Positions 23,774-29,426 of a DNA stretch of 29,426 nt are shown piece after piece (position 1 is the stretch's first letter; each line of letters begins with the position of its first letter). The stretch comes from CAMFTQ01 sp051881615 (GTDB taxonomy: Bacteria; Bacillota; Clostridia; Oscillospirales; Acutalibacteraceae): NCBI GenBank assembly GCA_051881615.1, contig JBJEQF010000030.1:1-29426 (forward strand). Reading direction: 5' to 3'. Position numbers and translations under genes: made by a program. The notes under the pieces are model-generated. The model did not search any database, was not told where the DNA came from, and was given only the letters and a program-made list of their open reading frames with translations.

Positions 23774-24008
23774 CCTCCCTTGTGTAAGGGGAGGTGGCAC
23801 GAAGTGACGGAGTGTTGTGGGTAATGTGCAAAACTCACCGTACAATCAAAGTGTTAGTAAAGGCATAAATCTTGTGCTATTGTGTCGGCTATGCCGACAG
23901 CTTTTCTACGAAAAGCACAATCCCTCAGTCGGCAAAGCCGACAGCTTTCTCCGAAAGCGGGAACCCTTTTGTCAGCGTAGCTGACATTTCCCCTGTCAGG
24001 GGAATTTC
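23774..24008. repeat. Array of short palindromes with three-base loops
   Basis: A CCTCCCT/AGGGGAGG hairpin (23774-23794) is followed by GTGGCACGAAGTGACGGAG. Six compact hairpins then lie in 120 bases: TGTCGGC-TAT-GCCGACA (23883-23899), GCTTTTC-TAC-GAAAAGC (23900-23916), GTCGGC-AAA-GCCGAC (23928-23942), GCTTTC-TCC-GAAAGC (23944-23958), TGTCAGC-GTA-GCTGACA (23970-23986) and CCCCT-GTC-AGGGG (23990-24002). All six have three-base loops. No protein is encoded. It resembles REP-type intergenic palindromes found in gut Clostridia. Confidence 0.75.
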
Positions 24009-24063
24009 CCTAAACACCGGGAGCCTACGCATAACCTAACTTTTGAAAAAGAACCCCATTGAA

Positions 24064-24134
24064 ATAAAACCAAAAATTCCTTTTTTCAAAAAAAAAGAAA
24101 ATACTATAATAAAGATGAATTTCACCAATGAAAC
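24064..24134 (+). repeat. Partial, degenerate copy of the multi-hairpin element
   Basis: AAACCAAAAATTCCTTTTTT, an A-run, then ACTATAATAAAGATGAATTT and CACCAATGAAAC match the distal third of the elements that flank metY. The hairpin arms are decayed here. From 24135 to 24260 only AT-rich DNA was seen. Confidence 0.55.
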
Positions 24135-24261
24135 AAGAAGTTAAAAACACAAGTAACCAATTTGTTACAAATAATTACAACTTTTTCGTTATACTGCACT
24201 GAAAGAATGTAAACGTTTTATGAAATGTGCTTAAAAACTTTATTTTTTACTAAATTTAGGG

Positions 24262-24290
24262 TTGATTTTTTGTTTTATCGGTGTTATAAT
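24262..24290 (+). promoter_or_regulatory. Sigma-A promoter of the NlpC/P60 gene
   Basis: TTGATT (24262-24267) and TATAAT (24285-24290) are separated by 17 bases. The transcript would have a leader of about 100 bases before the ATG at 24397. Confidence 0.72.
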
Positions 24291-24291
24291 A

Positions 24292-24308
24292 ATTACAAAT
24301 TTGTTACA
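24292..24308 (-). promoter_or_regulatory. WalR-like direct repeat at the NlpC/P60 start site
   Basis: ATTACA-AATTT-GTTACA is the reverse complement of the Bacillus/Staphylococcus WalR box (TGTWAH, five bases, TGTWAH). It overlaps the predicted transcription start. A weaker pair with four-base spacing (ATTACA-AAAT-ATTACA) lies at 24365-24380. Such hexamers are AT-rich, so chance is possible. Confidence 0.4.
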
Positions 24309-24396
24309 GAGTTAAAAAACTCACAAAATATTCGGCTGAATATTCAGCTTTAAAGGCTTTTTATGATTACAAAATATTACAGGAGGTATTATAAAA

Positions 24397-25989
24397 ATGG
24401 TGAAGAGCATCGCTAAAATCAAAAGAATTGTTTCAATTCTGATGATTGTTGCAATTCTTGCCGGTATGTGCGCAACAGGCACAATTACGGCACACGCTTC
24501 AAGCACCGGCATAGGACTTGCCAACTGGGCGTTAAACGCCTACTACAGCAGCTGGGCATACGTTTACGGCGGCACTTCTCCCGGAGCTGTTGACTGCTCG
24601 GGACTTATCTGGACGTACAACGGTGTGGGCGGCTCACGCTGTGATATGATGGGCGCATCCCCCTGCACAGGCTCGGTATCAAGCGGTATTCCGAATATCC
24701 ACGGTCTTGGACTTTATCAGCCGGGTCACGTTGGTGTTTATGTAGGCAGCGGTATGGCTGTTGACGCAAGAAACGAGTACTACGGCGTATGCTATGAAAG
24801 CGCGTACGGCAAAAGCTGGACAAACTGGTTCTATGTTTCGGGAGTTTCTTACCCCGACACAGGCTGGGAGGAGTTCGGCGGTCAGTACTTCTACTACGAA
24901 AACGGCGAGTATTTAACAGATACAGAAAGAACTATTGACGGCGTAACCTACAGCTTCGGCTCAGACGGTGCTTCAGATAAAGCACCGGGTGATATGGGCA
25001 GTGTAGCAGAAAAACCTGTCACCGATAATTCACAATCAAGCAATAATTCTTCTCAGGAAGAAAACAACTCACAGCAAAAGCCTGCTGAGGAAGAAGAACA
25101 AGAGCCAAAGCAGGAGTACTACAGAAACGGCGACAGCGGCGACAAGGTTACTGAAATTCAGGAAAGACTTGCAGAGCTTGGCTACTACAACGGCGAGATA
25201 AGCGGATACTTTGACGACAGCACAGAAGAGGCTTACATAGCATTCCAGAGGGCGGCAGGAGTATCTGTTGACGGAGTAGCCGGCACAGATATGGACGTAC
25301 TTTTCTCAGAGGACGCACCTTATGCCCCACAGGAAGAAACAGAGCCTGAAACAGAACCCGAAACAGAGCCTGAAACTACAGCTCCCGAGGTGCAAAAGTT
25401 ATCATACGAAATCGGTGACGAGGGCGATGTAGTAGGCGAAATTCAGTATGCGCTTTATGAGCTTGGCTACTATGACGGCGATATAATCGGCGTATTCGGC
25501 GAGCTTACAGAGCAGGCTGTCAAGGATTTCCAGTCAGCAAACGGACTTGAAGCAACAGGCGTTGCAGACGAAGAAACAATTGCACTGCTGAGAAGCGGTG
25601 ACGCAGTAGCCGCAGAGATTGAGGAAGAAACAGAGCCTGAAACGCAAGCGCCTACAGAAGAGGAAACAGAACCGAGCCTTTTGGCTACAGCTCCGACAGA
25701 CGCTGAAATCGTTGCAACAGTAACACCTGCTCCTCTTGAAAAGGGCGCAGAGGTTTCTAAGGACACAGTTTTAAAAACGAACAATCTTGCAAGTAAGGCA
25801 CTTGACGGAGTAAAGCCGAAAACAGTACCCGCAAGCAAAACAGAGGGTTCATTCGGCATTGTAATTTTAACGCTTCTGGGCGTTGCGCTTATCGGAGTTG
25901 CTTTCTTAACCGTTTACAGAAGAGAACGCAAGTACATTCAAAGAAAAGAAGCAAGAATAGCAAGAGAGCAGGAAAAAAGATATATTTAA
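24397..25989 (+). CDS. Secreted NlpC/P60 peptidoglycan hydrolase with two peptidoglycan-binding domains
   Basis: This is a probable cell-wall D,L-endopeptidase of 530 residues. A signal peptide (about 1-34, basic KSIAKIKR then a hydrophobic core, ending near AHA) is followed directly by the NlpC/P60 domain: Cys67 in VDCSGL is the nucleophile and His111 in GHVGVYVG the base. A Ser/Asn/Gln/Glu linker leads to two peptidoglycan-binding type 1 repeats (about 240-308 and 333-402), each with a VxEIQ..L..LGYY(N/D)G core. These are separated by repeats of Glu-Thr-Glu-Pro. The C-terminus has a Pro/Thr-rich spacer, one membrane helix (about 492-512) and a basic tail, so the enzyme is likely anchored at the membrane. 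The ATG follows AGGAGG. Confidence 0.92.
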   Translation: MVKSIAKIKRIVSILMIVAILAGMCATGTITAHASSTGIGLANWALNAYYSSWAYVYGGTSPGAVDCSGLIWTYNGVGGSRCDMMGASPCTGSVSSGIPNIHGLGLYQPGHVGVYVGSGMAVDARNEYYGVCYESAYGKSWTNWFYVSGVSYPDTGWEEFGGQYFYYENGEYLTDTERTIDGVTYSFGSDGASDKAPGDMGSVAEKPVTDNSQSSNNSSQEENNSQQKPAEEEEQEPKQEYYRNGDSGDKVTEIQERLAELGYYNGEISGYFDDSTEEAYIAFQRAAGVSVDGVAGTDMDVLFSEDAPYAPQEETEPETEPETEPETTAPEVQKLSYEIGDEGDVVGEIQYALYELGYYDGDIIGVFGELTEQAVKDFQSANGLEATGVADEETIALLRSGDAVAAEIEEETEPETQAPTEEETEPSLLATAPTDAEIVATVTPAPLEKGAEVSKDTVLKTNNLASKALDGVKPKTVPASKTEGSFGIVILTLLGVALIGVAFLTVYRRERKYIQRKEARIAREQEKRYI

Positions 25990-25998
25990 TCAATACAT

Positions 25999-26034
25999 AA
26001 AAAGCTGTGGTGAAAACTACAGCTTTTGTTTTTA
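25999..26034 (+). terminator. Terminator of the NlpC/P60 gene
   Basis: AAAAGCTGT (26000-26008) pairs with ACAGCTTTT (26019-26027), followed by GTTTTT. It starts 10 bases after the stop. Confidence 0.8.
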
Positions 26035-26042
26035 GAAAAGAT

Positions 26043-26159
26043 TGACTTTAAACAGTCGAGGGGGGATAGTTTGTTTTTAATTAAAAGGGTGCTTCAACAT
26101 CTATTTCGTATTATAAATATATTGTAATGAATAATGAATGATGAAGAATGAATAATGAA
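26043..26159 (+). repeat. 117-bp direct repeat, copy 1
   Basis: This runs from TGACTTTAAACAGTCGAGGG through TCGTATTATAAATATATTG to the GAATAATGAA tail. It matches the copy at 26567-26683 base for base except for one visible difference (AAAAGGGTG here, AAAAGAGTG there). Its GAATAATGAATGATGAA end belongs to the ATTCATT-tail family. No coding content was seen. Confidence 0.85.
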
Positions 26160-26509
26160 GAATTTTTCGTAAAGCGAAAAGCATAAATAAATAACGCACC
26201 GCACCAGCCGGCGCGTTGTGTCGGCGGCTAAAGGATTCCAAAGGGTCACTGACCCTTTGGTCGTTTAGGGATAGAGGATTTTTAAGGAGAAAGGGAATCG
26301 AAATCCCTTTCTCCTTAAATCTGCTTTCTTTTGCAACTTTTCTTTTCAGATAAAAGAAAAGTTGAGAAACGTATGATAAAGATGAATTTTAAAACAGGAA
26401 ATATAATCCATAATATAGATTAAACCAAAAATTTTCTTTTCTTCCTTTTCTTTTCAAAAAAGAAAAGGAAATGCTATAGTAAAGCTGAATATTACCAAGT
26501 AAACAAAAT
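26127..26509 (+). repeat. Multi-hairpin intergenic element, left copy of an inverted pair
   Basis: The modules in order are: the GAATAATGAA tail, a decayed TTTTCG/CGAAAA hairpin, AAATAAATAACGCACC, GGCGGCTAAAGGATTC and the palindrome CCAAAGGGTCA-C-TGACCCTTTGG (26238-26260). Next come a 13-bp stem AAGGAGAAAGGGA (26284-26296, partner 26304-26316), a 13-bp stem CAACTTTTCTTTT (26334-26346, partner 26352-26364), GTATGATAAAGATGAATTTT and an 11-bp stem CCTTTTCTTTT near 26445. The same series occurs reversed at 28081-28480, so metY lies between two inverted copies. No protein is encoded. Confidence 0.82.
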
Positions 26510-26566
26510 TATCCATTACAATAAGAAGAGTAAACCTCTTGAATATTCATAAATTTTAGTAAAGGC

Positions 26567-26683
26567 TGACTTTAAACAGTCGAGGGGGGATAGTTTGTTT
26601 TTAATTAAAAGAGTGCTTCAACATCTATTTCGTATTATAAATATATTGTAATGAATAATGAATGATGAAGAATGAATAATGAA
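26567..26683 (+). repeat. 117-bp direct repeat, copy 2
   Basis: This is nearly identical to 26043-26159, displaced by 524 bases. It is flanked by an exact 25-bp duplication (26532-26556 and 26699-26723, beginning AAACCTCTTGAATATTCATA) that contains the metY -35 region. This suggests that the element inserted into, or was duplicated with, the promoter. Confidence 0.85.
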
Positions 26684-26705
26684 TAATTATACACACTCAA
26701 ACCTC

Positions 26706-26733
26706 TTGAATATTCATAAATTTATGTTATAAT
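26706..26733 (+). promoter_or_regulatory. Sigma-A promoter of metY
   Basis: TTGAAT (26706-26711) and TATAAT (26728-26733) have a 16-base spacer. A second TTGAAT with its flanks occurs at 26539-26544 but without the matching -10, so only this copy looks active. No SAM riboswitch or T-box is seen in the short leader. Confidence 0.72.
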
Positions 26734-26777
26734 ATGCAAAAGCGGATTTTACAACATCAAAAAACGGAGGTATAAAT

Positions 26778-28049
26778 ATGAAAATCGAAACAAAATGTAT
26801 TCACGAGGGCTACAAGCCTCAAAAGGGCGAGCCGAGAGAAGTGCCGATTTACCAGAGCACAACCTTTAAGTACGATACAAGCGAAGAAATGGGCAAGCTG
26901 TTTGACCTTGAAGCAGAGGGTTATTTCTACACAAGACTTCAGAACCCGACAAATGACGCAGTAGCCGCAAAAATCGCCTCGCTTGAGGGCGGCGTAGCCG
27001 CAATGCTCACATCATCGGGACAGGCGGCAAACTTCTTTGCAGTGTTCAATATCTGTGAGGCGGGCGACCACTTCATCGCATCGTCAAGCATCTACGGCGG
27101 CACTTATAACCTCTTTGGCGTAACGCTCAAAAAGATGGGCATTGAATGTACGTTTGTCGATCAGGACCTGCCCGAGGAGGAGCTTGACAAGTACTTCAAG
27201 CCGAACACAAAGCTCTTATTCGGCGAAACAATCACAAATCCGACAGTATCTGTTCTTGATATAGAAAAGTTTGCAAGAGTTGCCCACAAGCACAACGTTC
27301 CGCTTATCGTTGACAACACATTTGCAACTCCGGTTAATTGCAGACCGTTCGAGTGGGGAGCAGACATTGTTACACATTCAACGACAAAGTATATGGACGG
27401 TCACGCAGTAGGCGTTGGCGGCTGTATTGTTGACAGCGGTAATTTTGACTGGATGGCAAATGCCGAGAAATACCCCGGACTTACAACTCCCGATGAGTCA
27501 TACCACGGCGTTACATACGCAGAGCGTTTCGGCAAGGGCGCATACATCACAAAGGCTACCGTTCAGCTTATGAGGGACTTAGGCTGTATTCAGTCACCGC
27601 AGAACGCATTTTACTTAAACCTCGGACTTGAGTCTTTACCGCTGAGAATGGCACAGCACTGCAAAAACGCACTGAAAATCGCAAAATTCCTGCAAGGCCA
27701 CGAAAAGGTAGCGTGGGTAAACTACCCCGACCTTGAAAACGACAAGTATCATTCTCTTGCAGAAAAATATATGAAAAACGGCTCGTGCGGAGTAATCGCC
27801 TTCGGCTTAAAGGGAGGCAGGGAAGAGTCAATCAGATTTATGGATTCGCTCAAGCTTGCCTCAATCGTAACCCACGTAGCCGACAGCAAAACCTGCCTGC
27901 TCCACCCGGCAAGCCACACGCACAGACAAATGACAGAACAACAGCTCAGAGAAGCAGGGGTAGCACCCGACCTCATCAGATATTCTGTAGGTGTTGAAAA
28001 CGCAGACGATTTAATCGACGATTTAAAGCAGGCGTTTGAGAAGATTTGA
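26778..28049 (+). CDS. metY: O-acetylhomoserine sulfhydrylase (O-acetylhomoserine aminocarboxypropyltransferase)
   Basis: This PLP enzyme makes homocysteine directly from O-acetylhomoserine and sulfide, and related forms act on O-acetylserine. The 423-residue length is typical of MetY and longer than most MetB/MetC relatives. Motifs are TKCIHEGY at the start, YTRLQNPTND, LTSSGQAA (phosphate-binding segment), SSSIYGGTYNLF, VDNTFATP with Asp179, and HSTTKYMDGHA with the PLP Lys204. The C-terminal HPASHTHRQM and RYSVGVENADDL are family hallmarks. AACGGAGG lies before the ATG at 26778. The gene stands alone, bounded on both sides by inverted multi-hairpin repeats, and the next gene is an Rrf2 regulator. 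Confidence 0.95.
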   Translation: MKIETKCIHEGYKPQKGEPREVPIYQSTTFKYDTSEEMGKLFDLEAEGYFYTRLQNPTNDAVAAKIASLEGGVAAMLTSSGQAANFFAVFNICEAGDHFIASSSIYGGTYNLFGVTLKKMGIECTFVDQDLPEEELDKYFKPNTKLLFGETITNPTVSVLDIEKFARVAHKHNVPLIVDNTFATPVNCRPFEWGADIVTHSTTKYMDGHAVGVGGCIVDSGNFDWMANAEKYPGLTTPDESYHGVTYAERFGKGAYITKATVQLMRDLGCIQSPQNAFYLNLGLESLPLRMAQHCKNALKIAKFLQGHEKVAWVNYPDLENDKYHSLAEKYMKNGSCGVIAFGLKGGREESIRFMDSLKLASIVTHVADSKTCLLHPASHTHRQMTEQQLREAGVAPDLIRYSVGVENADDLIDDLKQAFEKI

Positions 28050-28080
28050 TTTTTTAAATCTGATTTTATCTATTTTAATA

Positions 28081-28480
28081 TTTTGTTTCCTTGGTGAAAT
28101 TCATCTTTATCATAGTATCATAGTATTTCCTTTTCTTTTTTAAAAAGAAAAGGAAGAAAAGAAAATTTTGGGTTTTATCTATTTTAATAGTTTTGATTTC
28201 CTTGTTAAAATTCATCTTTATCATACTTTTCTCAACTTTTCTTTTGTCTGAAAAGAAAAGTTGCAAAAGAAAGCAGATTTAAGGGGAACGGGGTTTCGAT
28301 CCCCTTTCCCCTTAAATATCCCCTTTCCCTAAACGACCAAAGGGTCAGTGACCCTTTGGAATCCTTTAGCCGCCTCGCTTCGCTTTGGCTGTGTTGTGCG
28401 TTATTTATTTATGCTTTTCGCTTAGCGAAAAGCCACCGATATTATTCATTATTAATTATACATTCTTCATTATTCATTAA
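28081..28480 (-). repeat. Multi-hairpin intergenic element, right copy of an inverted pair
   Basis: Read on the minus strand this repeats the modules of 26127-26509: an ATTCATT-type tail, an intact GCTTTTCGC/GCGAAAAGC hairpin, AAATAAATAACGCAC, GGCGGCTAAAGGATTC, the CCAAAGGGTCA palindrome (28338-28360), a G-rich 13-bp stem (28281-28293 with 28301-28313), the CAACTTTTCTTTT stem (28233-28245 with 28251-28263), and two GATAAAGATGAATTT boxes. It is less decayed than the left copy. A short A/T-rich 63-codon frame inside it is low-complexity and is not called as a gene. Confidence 0.82.
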
Positions 28481-28491
28481 ATTGTACCATA

Positions 28492-28543
28492 GACCCTTTG
28501 GAATCCTTTAGCCGCCTCGCTTCGCTTTGGCTGGGGTTGTGCG
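28492..28543 (-). repeat. Extra fragment of the multi-hairpin element
   Basis: GACCCTTTGGAATCCTTTAG and the following GCCGCCTCGCTTCGCTTTGG repeat the segment at 28350-28400 almost exactly in the same orientation. It abuts the Rrf2 promoter, and its 3' end is 36 bases before the -35. Confidence 0.75.
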
Positions 28544-28579
28544 ATTTTTTTCTTTATTAAAGAAATCTATCCGAACCTC

Positions 28580-28608
28580 TTGAAATACTGTATTCCCAGT
28601 GATATAAT
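28580..28608 (+). promoter_or_regulatory. Sigma-A promoter of the Rrf2 gene
   Basis: TTGAAA (28580-28585) and TATAAT (28603-28608) are separated by 17 bases. The spacer and start region carry the ATTCCC/GGGAAT half-sites listed separately. Confidence 0.8.
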
Positions 28609-28625
28609 AGGGAATAGGGGGAATA
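28590..28625 (+). promoter_or_regulatory. Probable Rrf2 autoregulatory operator (three half-sites)
   Basis: TATTCCC (28591-28597) and GGGAATA (28610-28616) form an inverted repeat around the -10 hexamer. A further GGGAATAC (28618-28625) follows immediately and can also pair with GTATTCCC at 28590. Binding here would block RNA polymerase. Rrf2 regulators often control their own gene, so autoregulation is the simplest reading; no binding data support it. Confidence 0.55.
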
Positions 28626-28628
28626 CGT

Positions 28629-29066
28629 ATGAAAATTTCTACAAAGGGTCGCTATGCTCTCAGAGTTATGCTCGACTTAGCAGTTTACAATACAGGCGAG
28701 TTTATTCCGATTAAGGACATTTCATCACGGCAGAACATTTCTGTAAAATACCTTGAGCAGATTGTGTCGCTTCTGAATAAGGCAGGCTTTCTGAAAAGCT
28801 CCAGAGGAAACAACGGCGGCTACAAGCTCGCAAAGCACCCAAGGGAATACACAATGGGTGATATTCTAAGGATAACAGAGGGCAGTCTGTCACCGATTGC
28901 CTGTCTTGATGACGAGGTTAACCAATGCCCACGCAGTGTCGGCTGTCCTACTCTTAAATACTGGCAGGGACTAAGCAAGGCAATAAATGACTACGTTGAC
29001 AGCGTAACGCTTGAGGATATTTTAGAAAATCAGCAGAATATGAGCCAGAGCGATTATTCAATTTAA
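28629..29066 (+). CDS. Rrf2-family transcriptional regulator (IscR/CymR-like)
   Basis: Rrf2 proteins are dimeric winged-helix regulators of iron-sulfur, cysteine or redox responses. The 145-residue protein begins with the signature MKISTKGRYALRVMLDLAVY, then the HTH segment ISSRQNISVKYLEQIVSLL and the wing SSRGNNGGYKLA. Three cysteines at 92, 100 and 106 (C-x7-C-x5-C) match the position of the iron-sulfur ligands in IscR-type proteins, whereas CymR lacks that trio. Adjacent metY hints at sulfur control, but repeats separate the genes and no iscS or nifU is visible downstream. It has its own promoter with an overlapping inverted repeat and ends at a terminator. Confidence 0.92.
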   Translation: MKISTKGRYALRVMLDLAVYNTGEFIPIKDISSRQNISVKYLEQIVSLLNKAGFLKSSRGNNGGYKLAKHPREYTMGDILRITEGSLSPIACLDDEVNQCPRSVGCPTLKYWQGLSKAINDYVDSVTLEDILENQQNMSQSDYSI

Positions 29067-29084
29067 TTTTGATGTCAAAAAATT

Positions 29085-29119
29085 TCCGACCTATGAGTTA
29101 ATCATAAGTCGGATTTTTT
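29085..29119 (+). terminator. Terminator of the Rrf2 gene
   Basis: TCCGAC (29085-29090) pairs with GTCGGA (29108-29113), and the inner ATGA/TCAT pairs extend the stem. A run of six T residues follows. Confidence 0.78.
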
Positions 29120-29133
29120 ATTCTACAGAGGAA

Positions 29134-29177
<44 letters not shown>

Positions 29178-29219
29178 GTGCTAAAGATGAATTTCATCTG
29201 GATTGCAAAACTATTTTCG

Positions 29220-29426
29220 TCATCTTACACAAATATAAACCGAATAAATCACATACAGCAGTACAAAAACACTGCCCTCAATTCTACCGATTTTCTTTCT
29301 TGTAACGCAGAATAAGAGTGCAAGTATGCTGATTCCGATAACAACCGCCATATCTATGAACGCCTCCTGCACGATAGTAACAGGAGAAATAAACGACGAC
29401 AGCGCAAATACAAACAGGAAGTTAAA
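29220..29426 (-). CDS. Probable Na+/Ca2+ antiporter, C-terminal fragment
   Basis: The last 68 residues of a membrane protein are visible; the start is outside the window. The segment has a helix ending FVFALSSFISPV, a second helix AVVIGISILALLFCVT, the linker RKKIGRIEGS and a final helix VFVLLYVIYSVYICVR. The pattern of a basic linker, then (R/W)xEGxxxLxxYxxY and a terminal helix is the usual end of YrbG-type calcium/sodium antiporters. The catalytic repeats are not visible, so the call rests on the C-terminal motif only. Confidence 0.65.
   Translation of the reverse strand, partial: FNFLFVFALSSFISPVTIVQEAFIDMAVVIGISILALLFCVTRKKIGRIEGSVFVLLYVIYSVYICVR

Noticed and set aside
23774..24008. tRNA or other classical RNA gene in the hairpin array
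   Set aside because: Stems are too short and separate to make a cloverleaf, and no TTCGA-type T loop or CCA end is present.
24134..24396. Possible c-di-AMP (ydaO) riboswitch before the NlpC/P60 gene
   Set aside because: Such switches often precede cell-wall hydrolases, but the leader is AT-rich and lacks the conserved GGGG-A-GCC-type blocks and paired arms of that aptamer.
28075..28266. 63-codon minus-strand open frame as a small protein
   Set aside because: It lies wholly within the hairpin repeat, is mostly Lys and Phe from A/T runs, and has no convincing ribosome binding site.

Overview
The window looks like a chromosomal segment from a low-to-moderate GC Gram-positive anaerobe of the Clostridia, most likely of the Ruminococcus/Oscillospiraceae type. 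That placement is inferred from three things: gene families (split transketolase, type III pantothenate kinase, ECF riboflavin transporter, LCP protein, Rrf2 regulator), AGGAGG-type ribosome binding sites with consensus sigma-A promoters, and intergenic DNA crowded with short palindromes. Nothing here is an rRNA, tRNA, CRISPR array, prophage or complete insertion sequence. Most genes are housekeeping; the unusual material lies between them.

Left part (1-8100): a minus-strand cofactor and branched-chain amino acid block runs coaX, birA, then ilvB-ilvN-ilvC, with ilvC cut by the window edge. ilvB has its own good promoter in the birA-ilvB gap. Divergent from coaX is coaBC, so two CoA pathway genes share one control region. 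A two-gene transketolase (N and C halves, overlapping by one base) follows and ends in a strong terminator.

Middle part (8100-15600): an L-asparaginase-family gene converges on an FkbM-type methyltransferase with overlapping stop codons. Next come an SDR oxidoreductase and a NUDIX hydrolase. A compact minus-strand folate operon follows: folE, an HD-domain hydrolase, folP, a folB-folK fusion and folA, with overlaps or a 2-base gap. It is preceded by a consensus promoter, a tetrahydrofolate riboswitch and an intrinsic terminator. The HD protein is a candidate for the otherwise missing dihydroneopterin triphosphate dephosphorylation step.

The stretch 15575-23671 holds an orphan Phd/YefM-type antitoxin, a riboflavin transporter gene (ribU) under an FMN riboswitch with terminator, and an AlkD-like DNA repair protein. 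It also holds a family 2 glycosyltransferase, an integral membrane protein, a PepV-like M20 dipeptidase, a YfbR-like 5'-deoxynucleotidase, an LCP cell-wall ligase and a small membrane protein. A 164-bp hairpin element that looks like a MITE sits just before the YfbR gene.

Right part (23672-29426): a secreted NlpC/P60 cell-wall hydrolase with two peptidoglycan-binding repeats, metY (O-acetylhomoserine sulfhydrylase), an Rrf2-family regulator with a likely autoregulatory operator, and the C-terminus of a probable Na+/Ca2+ antiporter. Its long intergenic regions are mosaics of repeats. metY lies between two roughly 400-bp inverted copies of a multi-hairpin element whose stems carry compensatory base changes. 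A 117-bp direct repeat has apparently split the metY promoter region and left a 25-bp duplication. These structured dispersed repeats are the best candidates for something undescribed in the window.
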